This document shows positions 54,553 through 62,753 of a stretch of DNA of 64,000 bases, in pieces. Every line of letters starts with the position of its first letter. Position 1 is the first letter of the stretch. The position numbers and the translations under genes were made by a program. The notes under the pieces are model-generated. The model searched no databases and had not been told where the DNA came from. It was given only the letters and a program-made list of their open reading frames with translations. Source of the stretch: DYMC01 sp035406705 (lineage in GTDB: Bacteria; Verrucomicrobiota; Lentisphaeria; Victivallales; GWF2-50-93); NCBI GenBank assembly GCA_964426675.1, contig CAYRRM010000001.1, forward strand, positions 169,936 through 233,935, read 5' to 3'.

Positions 54553-55419
54553 CTAATCAAAAAATATTTTTCCCCTTCGCCATGCCCAGCACATATGTGA
54601 GATTGTCACGAAAAATGAGGCGGGATGTCTCGGAAGAAAAGTGATAAACAATTCCAGTGCGAATGTTTTTCCTCCAAGTCCCTGTGGCCCAATCCCAAGA
54701 GAATTTATCTTTTTGAGCATTTCAATTTCCAGAGAAGCTATTTGAGGAGTTTTATTTCTTTCTCCTATTTTACGTAAAAAAAGTTTCTTGGCATGATAAT
54801 ATCCAGAGGCCCTGTCGCCACCTATGCAGACACCGATAGCACCTGGTGGACAAGCTTTCCCCTGAGCATTTATAACGGAATCTATGATGACTTTCTTTAT
54901 TCCATTTATATCGCGTTCAGCATTTAAATCTTCGTCTGGTAGAGAATACTGGGAACCTATATTTTCACTTCCTCCTCCCTTCATAAGTAATGTTACGGAG
55001 TTTCTTTTTAATGCTGGATTAATTTTGAATTCAATTTGAGGTGAGATTTCGCTTATATTACTACAAGGTTTTCCTGTTAAAGAGGAAATCGTATTGGCTC
55101 TTAAAAAGGCTTCTGATGTTGCTTTTTGGACTGCAGTGAGAATTGCAGGTTCAATTATAGTTTTTGCTGTTGCAAAATTAGCAGATTCTATGATAAAAAA
55201 TAGCGTTCCTGTATCCTGACATAGTGGACGTTTTTTACTTCTTGCGATTTTCGCATTTTTAAGCATTAATTTCAATTGTAATGCGGCTATTGATTTTTTA
55301 TCTTCTTTCTTATATGCTTTTTCTAAGGCTTTAAAAACATCATCTGGCAAGCTTGATGAGGTATTTACAATGAGAGAGAAAATAGTATCCTCTATTTTTT
55401 TTAAGTTATATTTTGTCAT
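54553..55419 (-). CDS. Fumarate hydratase class I, alpha subunit
   Basis: A 288-residue [4Fe-4S] hydro-lyase subunit, either fumarase or L-tartrate dehydratase type. Candidate cluster cysteines are in RPLCQDTG, ACPPGAIGVCIGG and HMCWAWRRG; MKGGGSENIGSQ and GLGGKTFALEL are family segments. The beta subunit usually follows directly, but thiE lies upstream and a gene on the other strand lies downstream, so the partner is elsewhere. The palindrome at 55243-55255 encodes AKIA. It starts one base after thiE ends. Confidence 0.93.
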   Translation of the reverse strand: MTKYNLKKIEDTIFSLIVNTSSSLPDDVFKALEKAYKKEDKKSIAALQLKLMLKNAKIARSKKRPLCQDTGTLFFIIESANFATAKTIIEPAILTAVQKATSEAFLRANTISSLTGKPCSNISEISPQIEFKINPALKRNSVTLLMKGGGSENIGSQYSLPDEDLNAERDINGIKKVIIDSVINAQGKACPPGAIGVCIGGDRASGYYHAKKLFLRKIGERNKTPQIASLEIEMLKKINSLGIGPQGLGGKTFALELFITFLPRHPASFFVTISHMCWAWRRGKIFFD

Positions 55420-55420
55420 T

Positions 55421-56104
55421 TTAGATGAAGTATTTATTTAATTCAATAAATTTTTTTCTTATGTTTTCAGCTTCACATATTTCAGTTACCATAGCTATCC
55501 TTTTAACTCCGCAATTGAGAAGGAGTTCTATGTGTTCAGCTTTTATTCCTCCCATTACGGAAAATGGAATTTTTATATTTCTCGCAATTTCCAGGATGAT
55601 CTTTGTTCCAAGAGGTGAGGTTTTTGTTTCTTTCGTATTTGTTTTAAAAATTGGGCCGATATTTATATAGTTTGCGCCAGCCTTCTCAGCCTGGAGAGCT
55701 TCTTCAAGTGAGTGTGTTGATGTTCCAATAAACAATTCTTTTGCGAATTTCGCAACTCGGTCAGGAGGGAGATCGTCCTGTCCCAGGTGGACTCCTTCTG
55801 CTTTTACAGCCAAAGCAATATCGGGTCTATCATTAATTATCAAGGCAATTTTATATTTTGCGCAAAGCTCTTTAAATTCATCTGCCATTTTGAGGATTTC
55901 TTTTGCAGGCAAGTTTTTTAACCTGAGTTGTATTAGATCTGCGCCTGCGTCTGCGAGTTCTTTTAATACAATAATTGGAGGGCGATTTTTTGTAAAGCCA
56001 TTGCTTATTACTGGATAGATGCCAGGGGTAGAAAATATTTTCTTCAGTTTTACCTTTGGAATTCTTTCGGATCCATTGGTGTGATGTTGAAATTTGGAGT
56101 CCAT
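55421..56104 (-). CDS. thiE: ThiE, thiamine phosphate synthase
   Basis: Joins the pyrimidine and thiazole halves to make thiamine phosphate. Motifs: IQLRLKN, LIINDRPDIALAVKAEGVHLGQDDLP, GTSTHS, INIGPIFKTNTK and FSVMGGI. Length 227. The listed start gives a 55-base overlap with eboB; a later non-ATG start cannot be excluded because the first 18 residues are not conserved. Other thiamine genes and a TPP riboswitch are not seen. The palindrome at 55742-55754 encodes AKFA. Confidence 0.94.
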   Translation of the reverse strand: MDSKFQHHTNGSERIPKVKLKKIFSTPGIYPVISNGFTKNRPPIIVLKELADAGADLIQLRLKNLPAKEILKMADEFKELCAKYKIALIINDRPDIALAVKAEGVHLGQDDLPPDRVAKFAKELFIGTSTHSLEEALQAEKAGANYINIGPIFKTNTKETKTSPLGTKIILEIARNIKIPFSVMGGIKAEHIELLLNCGVKRIAMVTEICEAENIRKKFIELNKYFI

Positions 56105-56886
56105 TTGAATGATTGTGAGTAAAATTTATTTGGATTGTCGAAGAGTATAGCTTTTATACAACCATCACTATGTCCATCAGCTTTCATAAATTCAGCTGTT
56201 TTTATAAGGCTTAATGGGTCTGATATTCCCCAGTCTGCTGAACCATCTATTATCATTTTTTCGTATCCGAATTTTTTTATTATAGATGAAACTCTTTGTG
56301 GAGTTAGTTTTGATATAGGGTAGACGGTCATACCTGTCCAGCAGCCACTTTCTCTTGCTATTGGCATAGATTCTTCATCATTGTGATCTATGAGGATTCT
56401 TTCTTCTGGAAAGCGTTCATTTTTAATTACGGATAAAGTTCTTTTTATAGCTACTGCTTTGTTATAATGAGCGAGATGAACGATTACGAGCATTTTTTTT
56501 CTATTAGCGATCTGAAGTTGTTCTGCGAAAATTTGTTCTTCGTTATCGTTTATATTATTAAATCCGATTTCTCCTACTGCAATGCATCTTGGATGATCAA
56601 GGTAATCATTTATTCCTGAAATGACTTCTCTTGAGAGGGAGACATTCTCTGCTTCTTTAGGGTTTACTGCGATTGCGGCATAATGGTCTATACCGAATCT
56701 TCCTGCACGAACTGTTTCGAAGTCGAGTATGAGTGAAAAGTAGTCGAAGAATGTTCCTGCATAACGGCGTTGTGTGCCGAGCCAGAAAGAGGGTTCTACG
56801 CAAGCCCTGATTCCGGCTTTATACATTGCCTGATAATCGTCTGTTGTTCTGGAGTACATATGTATGTGAGGCTCAATAATTATCAT
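56050..56886 (-). CDS. eboB: EboB-like TatD-family hydrolase
   Basis: A 278-residue metal-dependent hydrolase. The start MIIIEPHIHMYSRTTDDY is characteristic of the TatD-like protein of Ebo clusters, and the H-x-H pair binds metal. Further ligands are expected in VGEIGF, VIVHLAHYN, LIDHNDE and IIDGSADWG. It overlaps thiE. It is about 5 kb from eboD and eboE, with other genes between, so the Ebo set here is dispersed. EboA and the UbiA-type EboC are not in the window. Confidence 0.83.
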   Translation of the reverse strand: MIIIEPHIHMYSRTTDDYQAMYKAGIRACVEPSFWLGTQRRYAGTFFDYFSLILDFETVRAGRFGIDHYAAIAVNPKEAENVSLSREVISGINDYLDHPRCIAVGEIGFNNINDNEEQIFAEQLQIANRKKMLVIVHLAHYNKAVAIKRTLSVIKNERFPEERILIDHNDEESMPIARESGCWTGMTVYPISKLTPQRVSSIIKKFGYEKMIIDGSADWGISDPLSLIKTAEFMKADGHSDGCIKAILFDNPNKFYSQSFKWTPNFNITPMDPKEFQR

Positions 56887-56915
56887 TTTTCACCGAAAAA
56901 TTTCTATATTTAAGT

Positions 56916-57206
56916 TTAAAATTTTAATTGATTTTCTTGTGAGGTTTGTTCTTTTTTATATTCATTAAAATTTTGCCATACTGCATCATCTTTATTTTTA
57001 TTTATGAGGATTTCAATTTTCCCTTCAATTTCTTTCAGTTTTGAAGTGCAGAATTCTGCCAATTTACTTGCTTTCTCAAAATCTTTCATCATATCTTCCA
57101 GCGTTAATTTTCCATCTTCCATTCTTGCAACTATCTTTTCAAGTTCTGCAATAGCTTCTTCAAAATTGAGTTCTTTCTTTTTATTGTCTTTAGAGGATAA
57201 ATTCAT
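56916..57206 (-). CDS. xseB: XseB, exodeoxyribonuclease VII small subunit
   Basis: A 96-residue protein with the core NFEEAIAELEKIVARMEDGKLTLEDMMKDFEKASKLAEFC typical of XseB; it binds the large subunit XseA to form a single-strand DNA exonuclease. The C-terminus is polar and variable. xseA is not adjacent. It ends 30 bases before eboB. Confidence 0.93.
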   Translation of the reverse strand: MNLSSKDNKKKELNFEEAIAELEKIVARMEDGKLTLEDMMKDFEKASKLAEFCTSKLKEIEGKIEILINKNKDDAVWQNFNEYKKEQTSQENQLKF

Positions 57207-57367
57207 AATAATCTCCGGAGATTTAAAAGTCCGACAGGATTAGACTATAGCTTTTTTAGTGAATTATTCAAGTGTATGAATATTTAGTTTTTACTATATT
57301 TAATTTTTAATTTGAAGAGGGAGTATTTATGGTATAATTTACAAATTCTTTAAAAAAATAATGGAAA

Positions 57368-58546
57368 ATGAAAGAGATATTAAAAAAGTTAAAAATCAGA
57401 AAATTGTCCAAACGCCTCGCTGAATTTTGCAAACATTTACGTGAAATACTTCATGAAAATGATGACCTTTTGCTTCAATCTACGAAGGAAAAGGCTTATG
57501 CAATACTTGATGAAGCATCAAAATTAAACCCACATGAAAATCCCTTTGCAGTAGAAAAATTTCTTGAACGGGCAGATTTAAAAGTTGCAAAAATTTTGCC
57601 GTCACGTCGTTTTCCAACTTTACGCGAATATGCCGATATACTGGTTGTGGCTTTCAGTGTTGCATTTGGTGTGAGAGCGCTATATCTACAGCCATTTAAG
57701 ATTCCAACGAGTAGCATGCAACCGACTCTTTTTGGGATTCACTATATATCTGAAGGGAATATTCCAAATTTACCTCAGCCATTTGCATATTTGTTTTATT
57801 CTGTTAGGCGAGCTGATCTAGTAATTCAAAAAGGTGGCTATCTTGATCGTAATTCAATCAAAGTCTCAAATATTGTGCCCTTTTTTGACAAAACAATTTT
57901 TTCTATTGGTGGGGTGGATTATGAGTTGCCTGGAAATGAAGAGCAATTTATGAGAGTTTTTCTTAGGAGACAAAATAATATTAATGAATTTGAAGAGGGG
58001 GAAGTGGTATGTAAAGGTTGGTTATCTCTGGGAGATCATCTTTTTGTGGATAGGTTAACTTTGCATTTCAGAGAGCCAAAACGTGGAGATATTACTGTCT
58101 TTCTCACAGATGGACTTAATACCATTAGCGGTCCTTATTACATAAAAAGATTAATTGGAATGCCTGGAGACACTTTAAAAATTATTGATAGGATGGTTTT
58201 TGTAAAAGAGAAGGGGAGTGATAAATACGTTCCCATTACAAGTTTCGGTATAGAGGCAATAAATAGAATTTATGATTTCAAAGGTGGGTATCATGGTCAT
58301 ATTGCAAGAGGATTATTGGCAGAAGGAAAGGAATTTACCGTTCCAGAAGGTCATTATTTTATGCTTGGAGATAATAGTGCCAATAGTTTTGACAGCAGAG
58401 ATTGGGGGGTTGTCCCAAGAAAAAATATCATTGGTAGGCCATTTTTGATATTCTGGCCTTTTTCGAGGAGATGGGGAATACCGGACAGAGTTAAAGCTCT
58501 TAATTTTCACACTTATTCAGTTAGTGATCCGATGGAATATCAGTGA
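57368..58546 (+). CDS. lepB: LepB, signal peptidase I
   Basis: Cleaves Sec and Tat signal peptides at the outer face of the inner membrane. The catalytic Ser is in IPTSSMQPTL and the Lys in YYIKRLIGMPGD; the final box GDNSANSFDSRDWG is present. At 392 residues it is long. The first 85 residues form a charged cytosolic extension before the membrane segment (ADILVVAFSVAFGVRALYL), and a large insert lies between the Ser and Lys boxes. It precedes cbiB by six bases. Confidence 0.95.
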   Translation: MKEILKKLKIRKLSKRLAEFCKHLREILHENDDLLLQSTKEKAYAILDEASKLNPHENPFAVEKFLERADLKVAKILPSRRFPTLREYADILVVAFSVAFGVRALYLQPFKIPTSSMQPTLFGIHYISEGNIPNLPQPFAYLFYSVRRADLVIQKGGYLDRNSIKVSNIVPFFDKTIFSIGGVDYELPGNEEQFMRVFLRRQNNINEFEEGEVVCKGWLSLGDHLFVDRLTLHFREPKRGDITVFLTDGLNTISGPYYIKRLIGMPGDTLKIIDRMVFVKEKGSDKYVPITSFGIEAINRIYDFKGGYHGHIARGLLAEGKEFTVPEGHYFMLGDNSANSFDSRDWGVVPRKNIIGRPFLIFWPFSRRWGIPDRVKALNFHTYSVSDPMEYQ

Positions 58547-58552
58547 GTTTAT

Positions 58553-59554
58553 ATGGAACTATGCAATATTTTTATTTTTGCGGTTCTCTTAGATGTGATT
58601 ATTGGAGACCCTGTTTTTTTCTTTCATCCAGTTCGTTTGATAGGTTATTATCTTTCTTTTTGTGAAAAACTAAGCAGGACTTTTTTTTCTCGTTATCTCT
58701 TTTTTGCAGGTATTATAACTTGCTTATCTGTAACTTTGATTTCTTATTTTTTTGTTTACTGGACTATTTATTTTTCATGCTACTGGAATCAGCTATTAGG
58801 AAATATTGTGGAAATTATATGGATTTGGTTGGGAATAGCCGCAGGTGATCTTGATAGGGCAGTGAGAAAAATATTTCGTGATTTGAAGGATAAGAATATA
58901 ATTTCTGCAAGGAAAAACCTTTCTATGATTGTCGGTAGAGACACGCAGAATCTTGATGAAAGTGAAGTTTCAAGAGCCACAATAGAAAGCACTGCTGAAA
59001 GTTTAGTTGATGGCGTATTGAGTCCGATATTTTATTTTCTTTTGGGGGGAGCGCCCCTCTTATGGGCGTTTAAAGCTGTTAGTACTTGTGATTCAATGTT
59101 TGGTCATAAGGACGAAAAATATATTTTTTATGGATGTTTTTCTGCCCGCTTAGATGATATTTTAAATTTTATTCCGGCGAGGCTATCATTTCTTTTTATT
59201 TTTATAGGGACTTTTTTTATGAATTTATTTTCAAGTAGCTTTTATCCTTTATTTTGTTTAAAAGCCTTTTTTCGAGATAGATTAAAACATGCAAGTCCGA
59301 ATTCAGGTTTACCTGAATCCGCTTTTGCCGGAGCGTTAAATGTACGCCTTGGCGGTGTGAATTATTATGATGGAGAAAAATACCAAACCGAACTTATCTT
59401 TCCTGAAGGTAGAAAGGCCAAAGCTGATGATATTATGAATGCTCTAAAGCTGATGTGGACTACTGTAATTATTCTAGTAATTTCTTCTTACATTGTGTTT
59501 GAAATCTTTAAATGTCCTTTGATATTTATTTTTTTTAGTGAAAAAATGAAATAA
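58553..59554 (+). CDS. cbiB: CbiB (CobD), adenosylcobinamide-phosphate synthase
   Basis: A membrane enzyme that attaches the aminopropanol linker to adenosylcobyric acid. Motifs: DVIIGDPVFFFHPVRLIGY, SMIVGRDTQNLDESEVSRAT, ESTAESLVDGVLSPIFY, SPNSGLPESAFAGALNVRLGGVNYYDG. Several hydrophobic segments. It lies 19 kb from the main cobalamin locus and I see no riboswitch before it; its six-base distance from lepB suggests it is transcribed with that gene, outside cobalamin control. Confidence 0.94.
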   Translation: MELCNIFIFAVLLDVIIGDPVFFFHPVRLIGYYLSFCEKLSRTFFSRYLFFAGIITCLSVTLISYFFVYWTIYFSCYWNQLLGNIVEIIWIWLGIAAGDLDRAVRKIFRDLKDKNIISARKNLSMIVGRDTQNLDESEVSRATIESTAESLVDGVLSPIFYFLLGGAPLLWAFKAVSTCDSMFGHKDEKYIFYGCFSARLDDILNFIPARLSFLFIFIGTFFMNLFSSSFYPLFCLKAFFRDRLKHASPNSGLPESAFAGALNVRLGGVNYYDGEKYQTELIFPEGRKAKADDIMNALKLMWTTVIILVISSYIVFEIFKCPLIFIFFSEKMK

Positions 59555-59599
59555 AAGTGCTATATTTTTAGTTAGTTATCAATAATATTTATTAAAATA

Positions 59600-60802
59600 A
59601 TGCCTCTCTACAAATATAAAGTTTCAGATCAAGCAGGTAAAATTAAAGAAGTCCTTATAGAAGGCGATAGTCATCAGGATTCTCTGAATAGATTACGGCA
59701 GAGGGAATTTGTGCCTGTTGAGTTTCTTGGAGAACTTGGTTCAAAGGAGATAAATAAAGGATTTACCTTTAGTTTTCAGAGGCATTTTGATGTTTGTGAG
59801 TTTACCAACCTGCTTGTTCCGCTTCTTTCTTCTCATATTCCCATTGAAAAGGCGCTACAAATAATTTCACTTTCTTCTTCGGATGGATATTTTCGTGACT
59901 TAGTTAATCGTATCAGGAAGGGCTTGCATGAGGGCAAAAAATTTTCATATATGATAAAAGAGAACGAATCACAATTTCCCAGAATTTATTCAACATTGAT
60001 CGAAGCGGGGGAGGAGACGGGCTCCCTCATCGAAGTTTCTTCTGTGTTACGGAAATATTTAAATGATCGTCGTGAAATGCAAAATTTTTTGATTACGAGT
60101 TCCATATATCCTGCATTTGTCATAAGCATTGTATTAGTGGTCGTACTTCTTATGTTCACTATTTTTATACCAAAATTTGCAAAAATTTTTATGGAAATGG
60201 GTAGACCCATGCCCTTACTTACGGCTTGTGTTTTTTGGATAAGTAGGATACTAAGCGATTATTGGCTTTTATGGATTGGATTAATATTGTTTTTTCTTAT
60301 TATACTTTTCTTTTTGAATAAAAATGGAACTTTGAAAAAGATCTGGTATGAATATTCTATTCATCTTCCGATTTTCGGTAATATAATTGTGCTAATTGAA
60401 ATTAGTCGTTTTATAAAAACACTTGCGGTTTTAATACGGAATCATGTAAATGTCCTTAACGCTATAAATATCTCAATAAATGTCATTGGTAATTCAGTTA
60501 TTTCACGAACATTTTCTCTGGTAACCACAGACTTGAAGGGCGGGAAGAAATTATCCGTTGCTCTTTCCAGAAGTCCATTTATTCCTAAAACCGTATTACA
60601 GATGTTGTCCGTTGGAGAGGAGTCAGGCACAGTTTCAGAAATGTTAGAGCAAATTTCCGATAATATCGAAGGACAGTTAAGAAATAAAATAAAAAGACTA
60701 CTCGCATTATTTGAACCTGTAGTTATAATTATTCTTGCAGGGATAATAATAATAGTTGTATTGTCTATTATTTTAGCAATTCTCGAACTTCAAAATATAT
60801 AG
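59600..60802 (+). CDS. gspF: GspF/PilC-type inner-membrane platform protein
   Basis: A 400-residue platform protein of a type II secretion or type IV pilus machine. Two T2SSF repeats are visible (about 68-190 and 270-395), with FTNLLVPLLSSHIPIEKAL, IEAGEETGSL, LSVGEESGTVSEML and three membrane segments. The N-terminal PLYKYKVSDQAGKIKEV is typical. It is followed by gspG-like to gspK-like genes, so it belongs to a secretion system more than to a pilus. gspD and gspE are outside the window. Confidence 0.94.
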   Translation: MPLYKYKVSDQAGKIKEVLIEGDSHQDSLNRLRQREFVPVEFLGELGSKEINKGFTFSFQRHFDVCEFTNLLVPLLSSHIPIEKALQIISLSSSDGYFRDLVNRIRKGLHEGKKFSYMIKENESQFPRIYSTLIEAGEETGSLIEVSSVLRKYLNDRREMQNFLITSSIYPAFVISIVLVVVLLMFTIFIPKFAKIFMEMGRPMPLLTACVFWISRILSDYWLLWIGLILFFLIILFFLNKNGTLKKIWYEYSIHLPIFGNIIVLIEISRFIKTLAVLIRNHVNVLNAINISINVIGNSVISRTFSLVTTDLKGGKKLSVALSRSPFIPKTVLQMLSVGEESGTVSEMLEQISDNIEGQLRNKIKRLLALFEPVVIIILAGIIIIVVLSIILAILELQNI

Positions 60803-60815
60803 GAGAAAATTATTA

Positions 60816-61235
60816 ATGAAAAACCAAATTAACAGGAAAAAAAGGAAACTATCTTATACACTGATGGAAATTGCAATAGTAATTGCAGTAATTGCTCTTC
60901 TTGGTACACTTACAGCTCCTCTTTATTTCAGACATCTTAAAAAGGCTCGTCAAAGTACTGCGAAAACACAGGTGATGCTTTTACAACAGGCTATACTTGA
61001 TTTTAAAATTGATACAGGTAAGATTCCTTCTTCACTCGATGATTTAGTAAAAAATCCTGGCGTGAAAGGTTGGGATGGGCCTTATTTACAGGGGAATCTA
61101 CCCAAAGATCCCTGGGGTAACGATTACGTATTGTTAGTTCCTGGAAAAAATTCAGATTTTGAAGTTCTTTGTTATGGTTCTGATGGGCAACAGGGCGGAA
61201 GTGGTGAAGCAGAAGACATCAGTAGTTGGAACTAA
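60816..61235 (+). CDS. gspG: GspG, major pseudopilin
   Basis: A 139-residue pseudopilin. The prepilin signal is KLSYTLMEIAIVIAVIALLG, where Glu 5 of the mature chain is present but the residue before the cleavage site is Ser rather than Gly. The C-terminal GspG domain has GWDGPYLQGNLPKDPWGNDY and CYGSDGQQGGSGEAEDI, the calcium-binding tail. A GGAG site precedes the ATG. Confidence 0.94.
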   Translation: MKNQINRKKRKLSYTLMEIAIVIAVIALLGTLTAPLYFRHLKKARQSTAKTQVMLLQQAILDFKIDTGKIPSSLDDLVKNPGVKGWDGPYLQGNLPKDPWGNDYVLLVPGKNSDFEVLCYGSDGQQGGSGEAEDISSWN

Positions 61236-61262
61236 ATAAAAGCAATATCTTCTAAGTTAATA

Positions 61263-61730
61263 ATGTTAAGACAGAAAACATATAGAAATAGTTATACCTT
61301 ATTTGAAATTGCGATAGTTATAGCACTTATGGCTCTTTTTACGACTATTGTTGTGGTTAAAATGAGGAATCAATCCGCTTCCACGCTTGATAGCATATCG
61401 CTTTCTTTACAAAAACTCTTTTCTTCTGCTCTTTTTATGGCTCAGGCAGAGGATTCTGTTGTGATAATTGAATATTCAAAAAATGACAGAACTTTTATTT
61501 TTTCAAGCACGAATATAAATAAAAATTATTTATCTGAATTTTCTATCCATATTCCTGAAAATATTGAAATTGAGTTTTTAGCACCTGAGCTATCTGATTT
61601 TATATATAAATTCTATCCTGATGGCACAGCGTCGGGACCTGAATTTAAATTAAAGATGAAAGAAAAAATGATTTTTTTCTCAGTTTCTTCCCTTACCGGT
61701 ATGCTCATCGCAAAGAAAGAGGAGATATGA
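61263..61730 (+). CDS. GspH-like minor pseudopilin
   Basis: A 155-residue protein with a prepilin-type start (NSYTLFEIAIVIALMALFTT) and a beta-rich C-terminal part consistent with GspH. Position between gspG and a gspI-like gene supports this. The residue before the cleavage site is Ser. It overlaps the next gene by four bases. Sequence outside the N-terminus is divergent, so the H assignment rests on order. Confidence 0.75.
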   Translation: MLRQKTYRNSYTLFEIAIVIALMALFTTIVVVKMRNQSASTLDSISLSLQKLFSSALFMAQAEDSVVIIEYSKNDRTFIFSSTNINKNYLSEFSIHIPENIEIEFLAPELSDFIYKFYPDGTASGPEFKLKMKEKMIFFSVSSLTGMLIAKKEEI

Positions 61731-62119
61731 AGAAGATTTTTTTTACATTTATTGAAGTTGTCATAGCTGTAGCTATTATGGCATTTGCGTTTACTGCAAT
61801 TTTAGCTGTCTCCGGTACATCTGCTGCGAAAATCGCAAAAGCTCATCAAAGATGGCTCATTGCACATAGAACTATTCAGGCGCTCGAATATTTTTTACTT
61901 GTTGGAAATAGTTCTGCAACTGTGCCTTATTTCGTATTCCCTTATACTGATAATAGAGTTGAATTTTCTATTGTTGAGCCCGAAACTTTACCTGATAATG
62001 CGGAGACTGTATATATGGGGTGGAGGTTGGCTGGATGTAAAATCAAATTACTCGATAATTACGGGAAAGAACTTTCTTCTGTAATTGTAGAAAAAATTTT
62101 AATGGAGACTGACAATTGA
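61727..62119 (+). CDS. GspI-like minor pseudopilin
   Basis: A 130-residue protein with the prepilin-type N-terminus IFFTFIEVVIAVAIMAFAFTA, including the conserved Glu. The short length and place before a gspJ-like gene fit GspI. The palindrome at 61825-61837 encodes AKIA in the segment just after the hydrophobic stretch. Four-base overlaps on both sides indicate tight translational coupling. Confidence 0.75.
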   Translation: MKKIFFTFIEVVIAVAIMAFAFTAILAVSGTSAAKIAKAHQRWLIAHRTIQALEYFLLVGNSSATVPYFVFPYTDNRVEFSIVEPETLPDNAETVYMGWRLAGCKIKLLDNYGKELSSVIVEKILMETDN

Positions 62120-62751
62120 AAATAAAAAAAACTTTTACCCTTCTTGAACTTATCATATCCGTTATGGTTATGGCAATGGTGATTTCAACTCTTTCTATAG
62201 GACTTAATGGTATTTTTTCATCCTGGGGCAAAACAGCTAAATTATCATATAGGACAGAGAGATTTATCATAATAGATAGAATCTTAGATTCAGCTTTTCG
62301 CAATGCAATCCCGTTCTCATGGAAAGATGAAAATAATAGGAAGAGATTTATTTTTTTAGGCGACAAAGAAGAGGTTCTTGTTTCATATTTAAAAAGAATA
62401 AATAACCCTCAAGATGGAGCTTTAAATTTTTTACGCTTGAAAGTTGAAAATAATACGCTTGTGGCTTATTACCGAAAAACTCCTATCTTATGGTGGCAAA
62501 ATGATTATGAAAATATGACAAGAGAAGAAGTATGTTCCGGAGTAAAAAGAATCTCTTTTTTATATGCAGATATTGAGAATGATCAAATTATCTGGCTTGA
62601 AGACTGGGATGAGGAGAATTTCGTAAATATTCCACTTGCAATCCAACTGAAGATTGAATTTGAAGATGGTGAAAGCGAAGTTTGGCTTCGAAGGACAGCA
62701 GGTTCCGGTCGAAGAGAGACCTGGGGTTTACGGCGCCTTAATAGGAGATAG
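62116..62751 (+). CDS. GspJ-like minor pseudopilin (TTG start)
   Basis: A 211-residue protein with prepilin signal KKTFTLLELIISVMVMAMVI and a C-terminal domain typical in size for GspJ, with GVKRISFLYAD and IPLAIQLKIEFEDG near the end. The start is TTG at 62116, overlapping the gspI-like stop (TTGA); no ATG lies nearby in frame before the conserved segment. It ends two bases before gspK. Confidence 0.78.
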   Translation: MKIKKTFTLLELIISVMVMAMVISTLSIGLNGIFSSWGKTAKLSYRTERFIIIDRILDSAFRNAIPFSWKDENNRKRFIFLGDKEEVLVSYLKRINNPQDGALNFLRLKVENNTLVAYYRKTPILWWQNDYENMTREEVCSGVKRISFLYADIENDQIIWLEDWDEENFVNIPLAIQLKIEFEDGESEVWLRRTAGSGRRETWGLRRLNRR

Positions 62752-62753
62752 TA

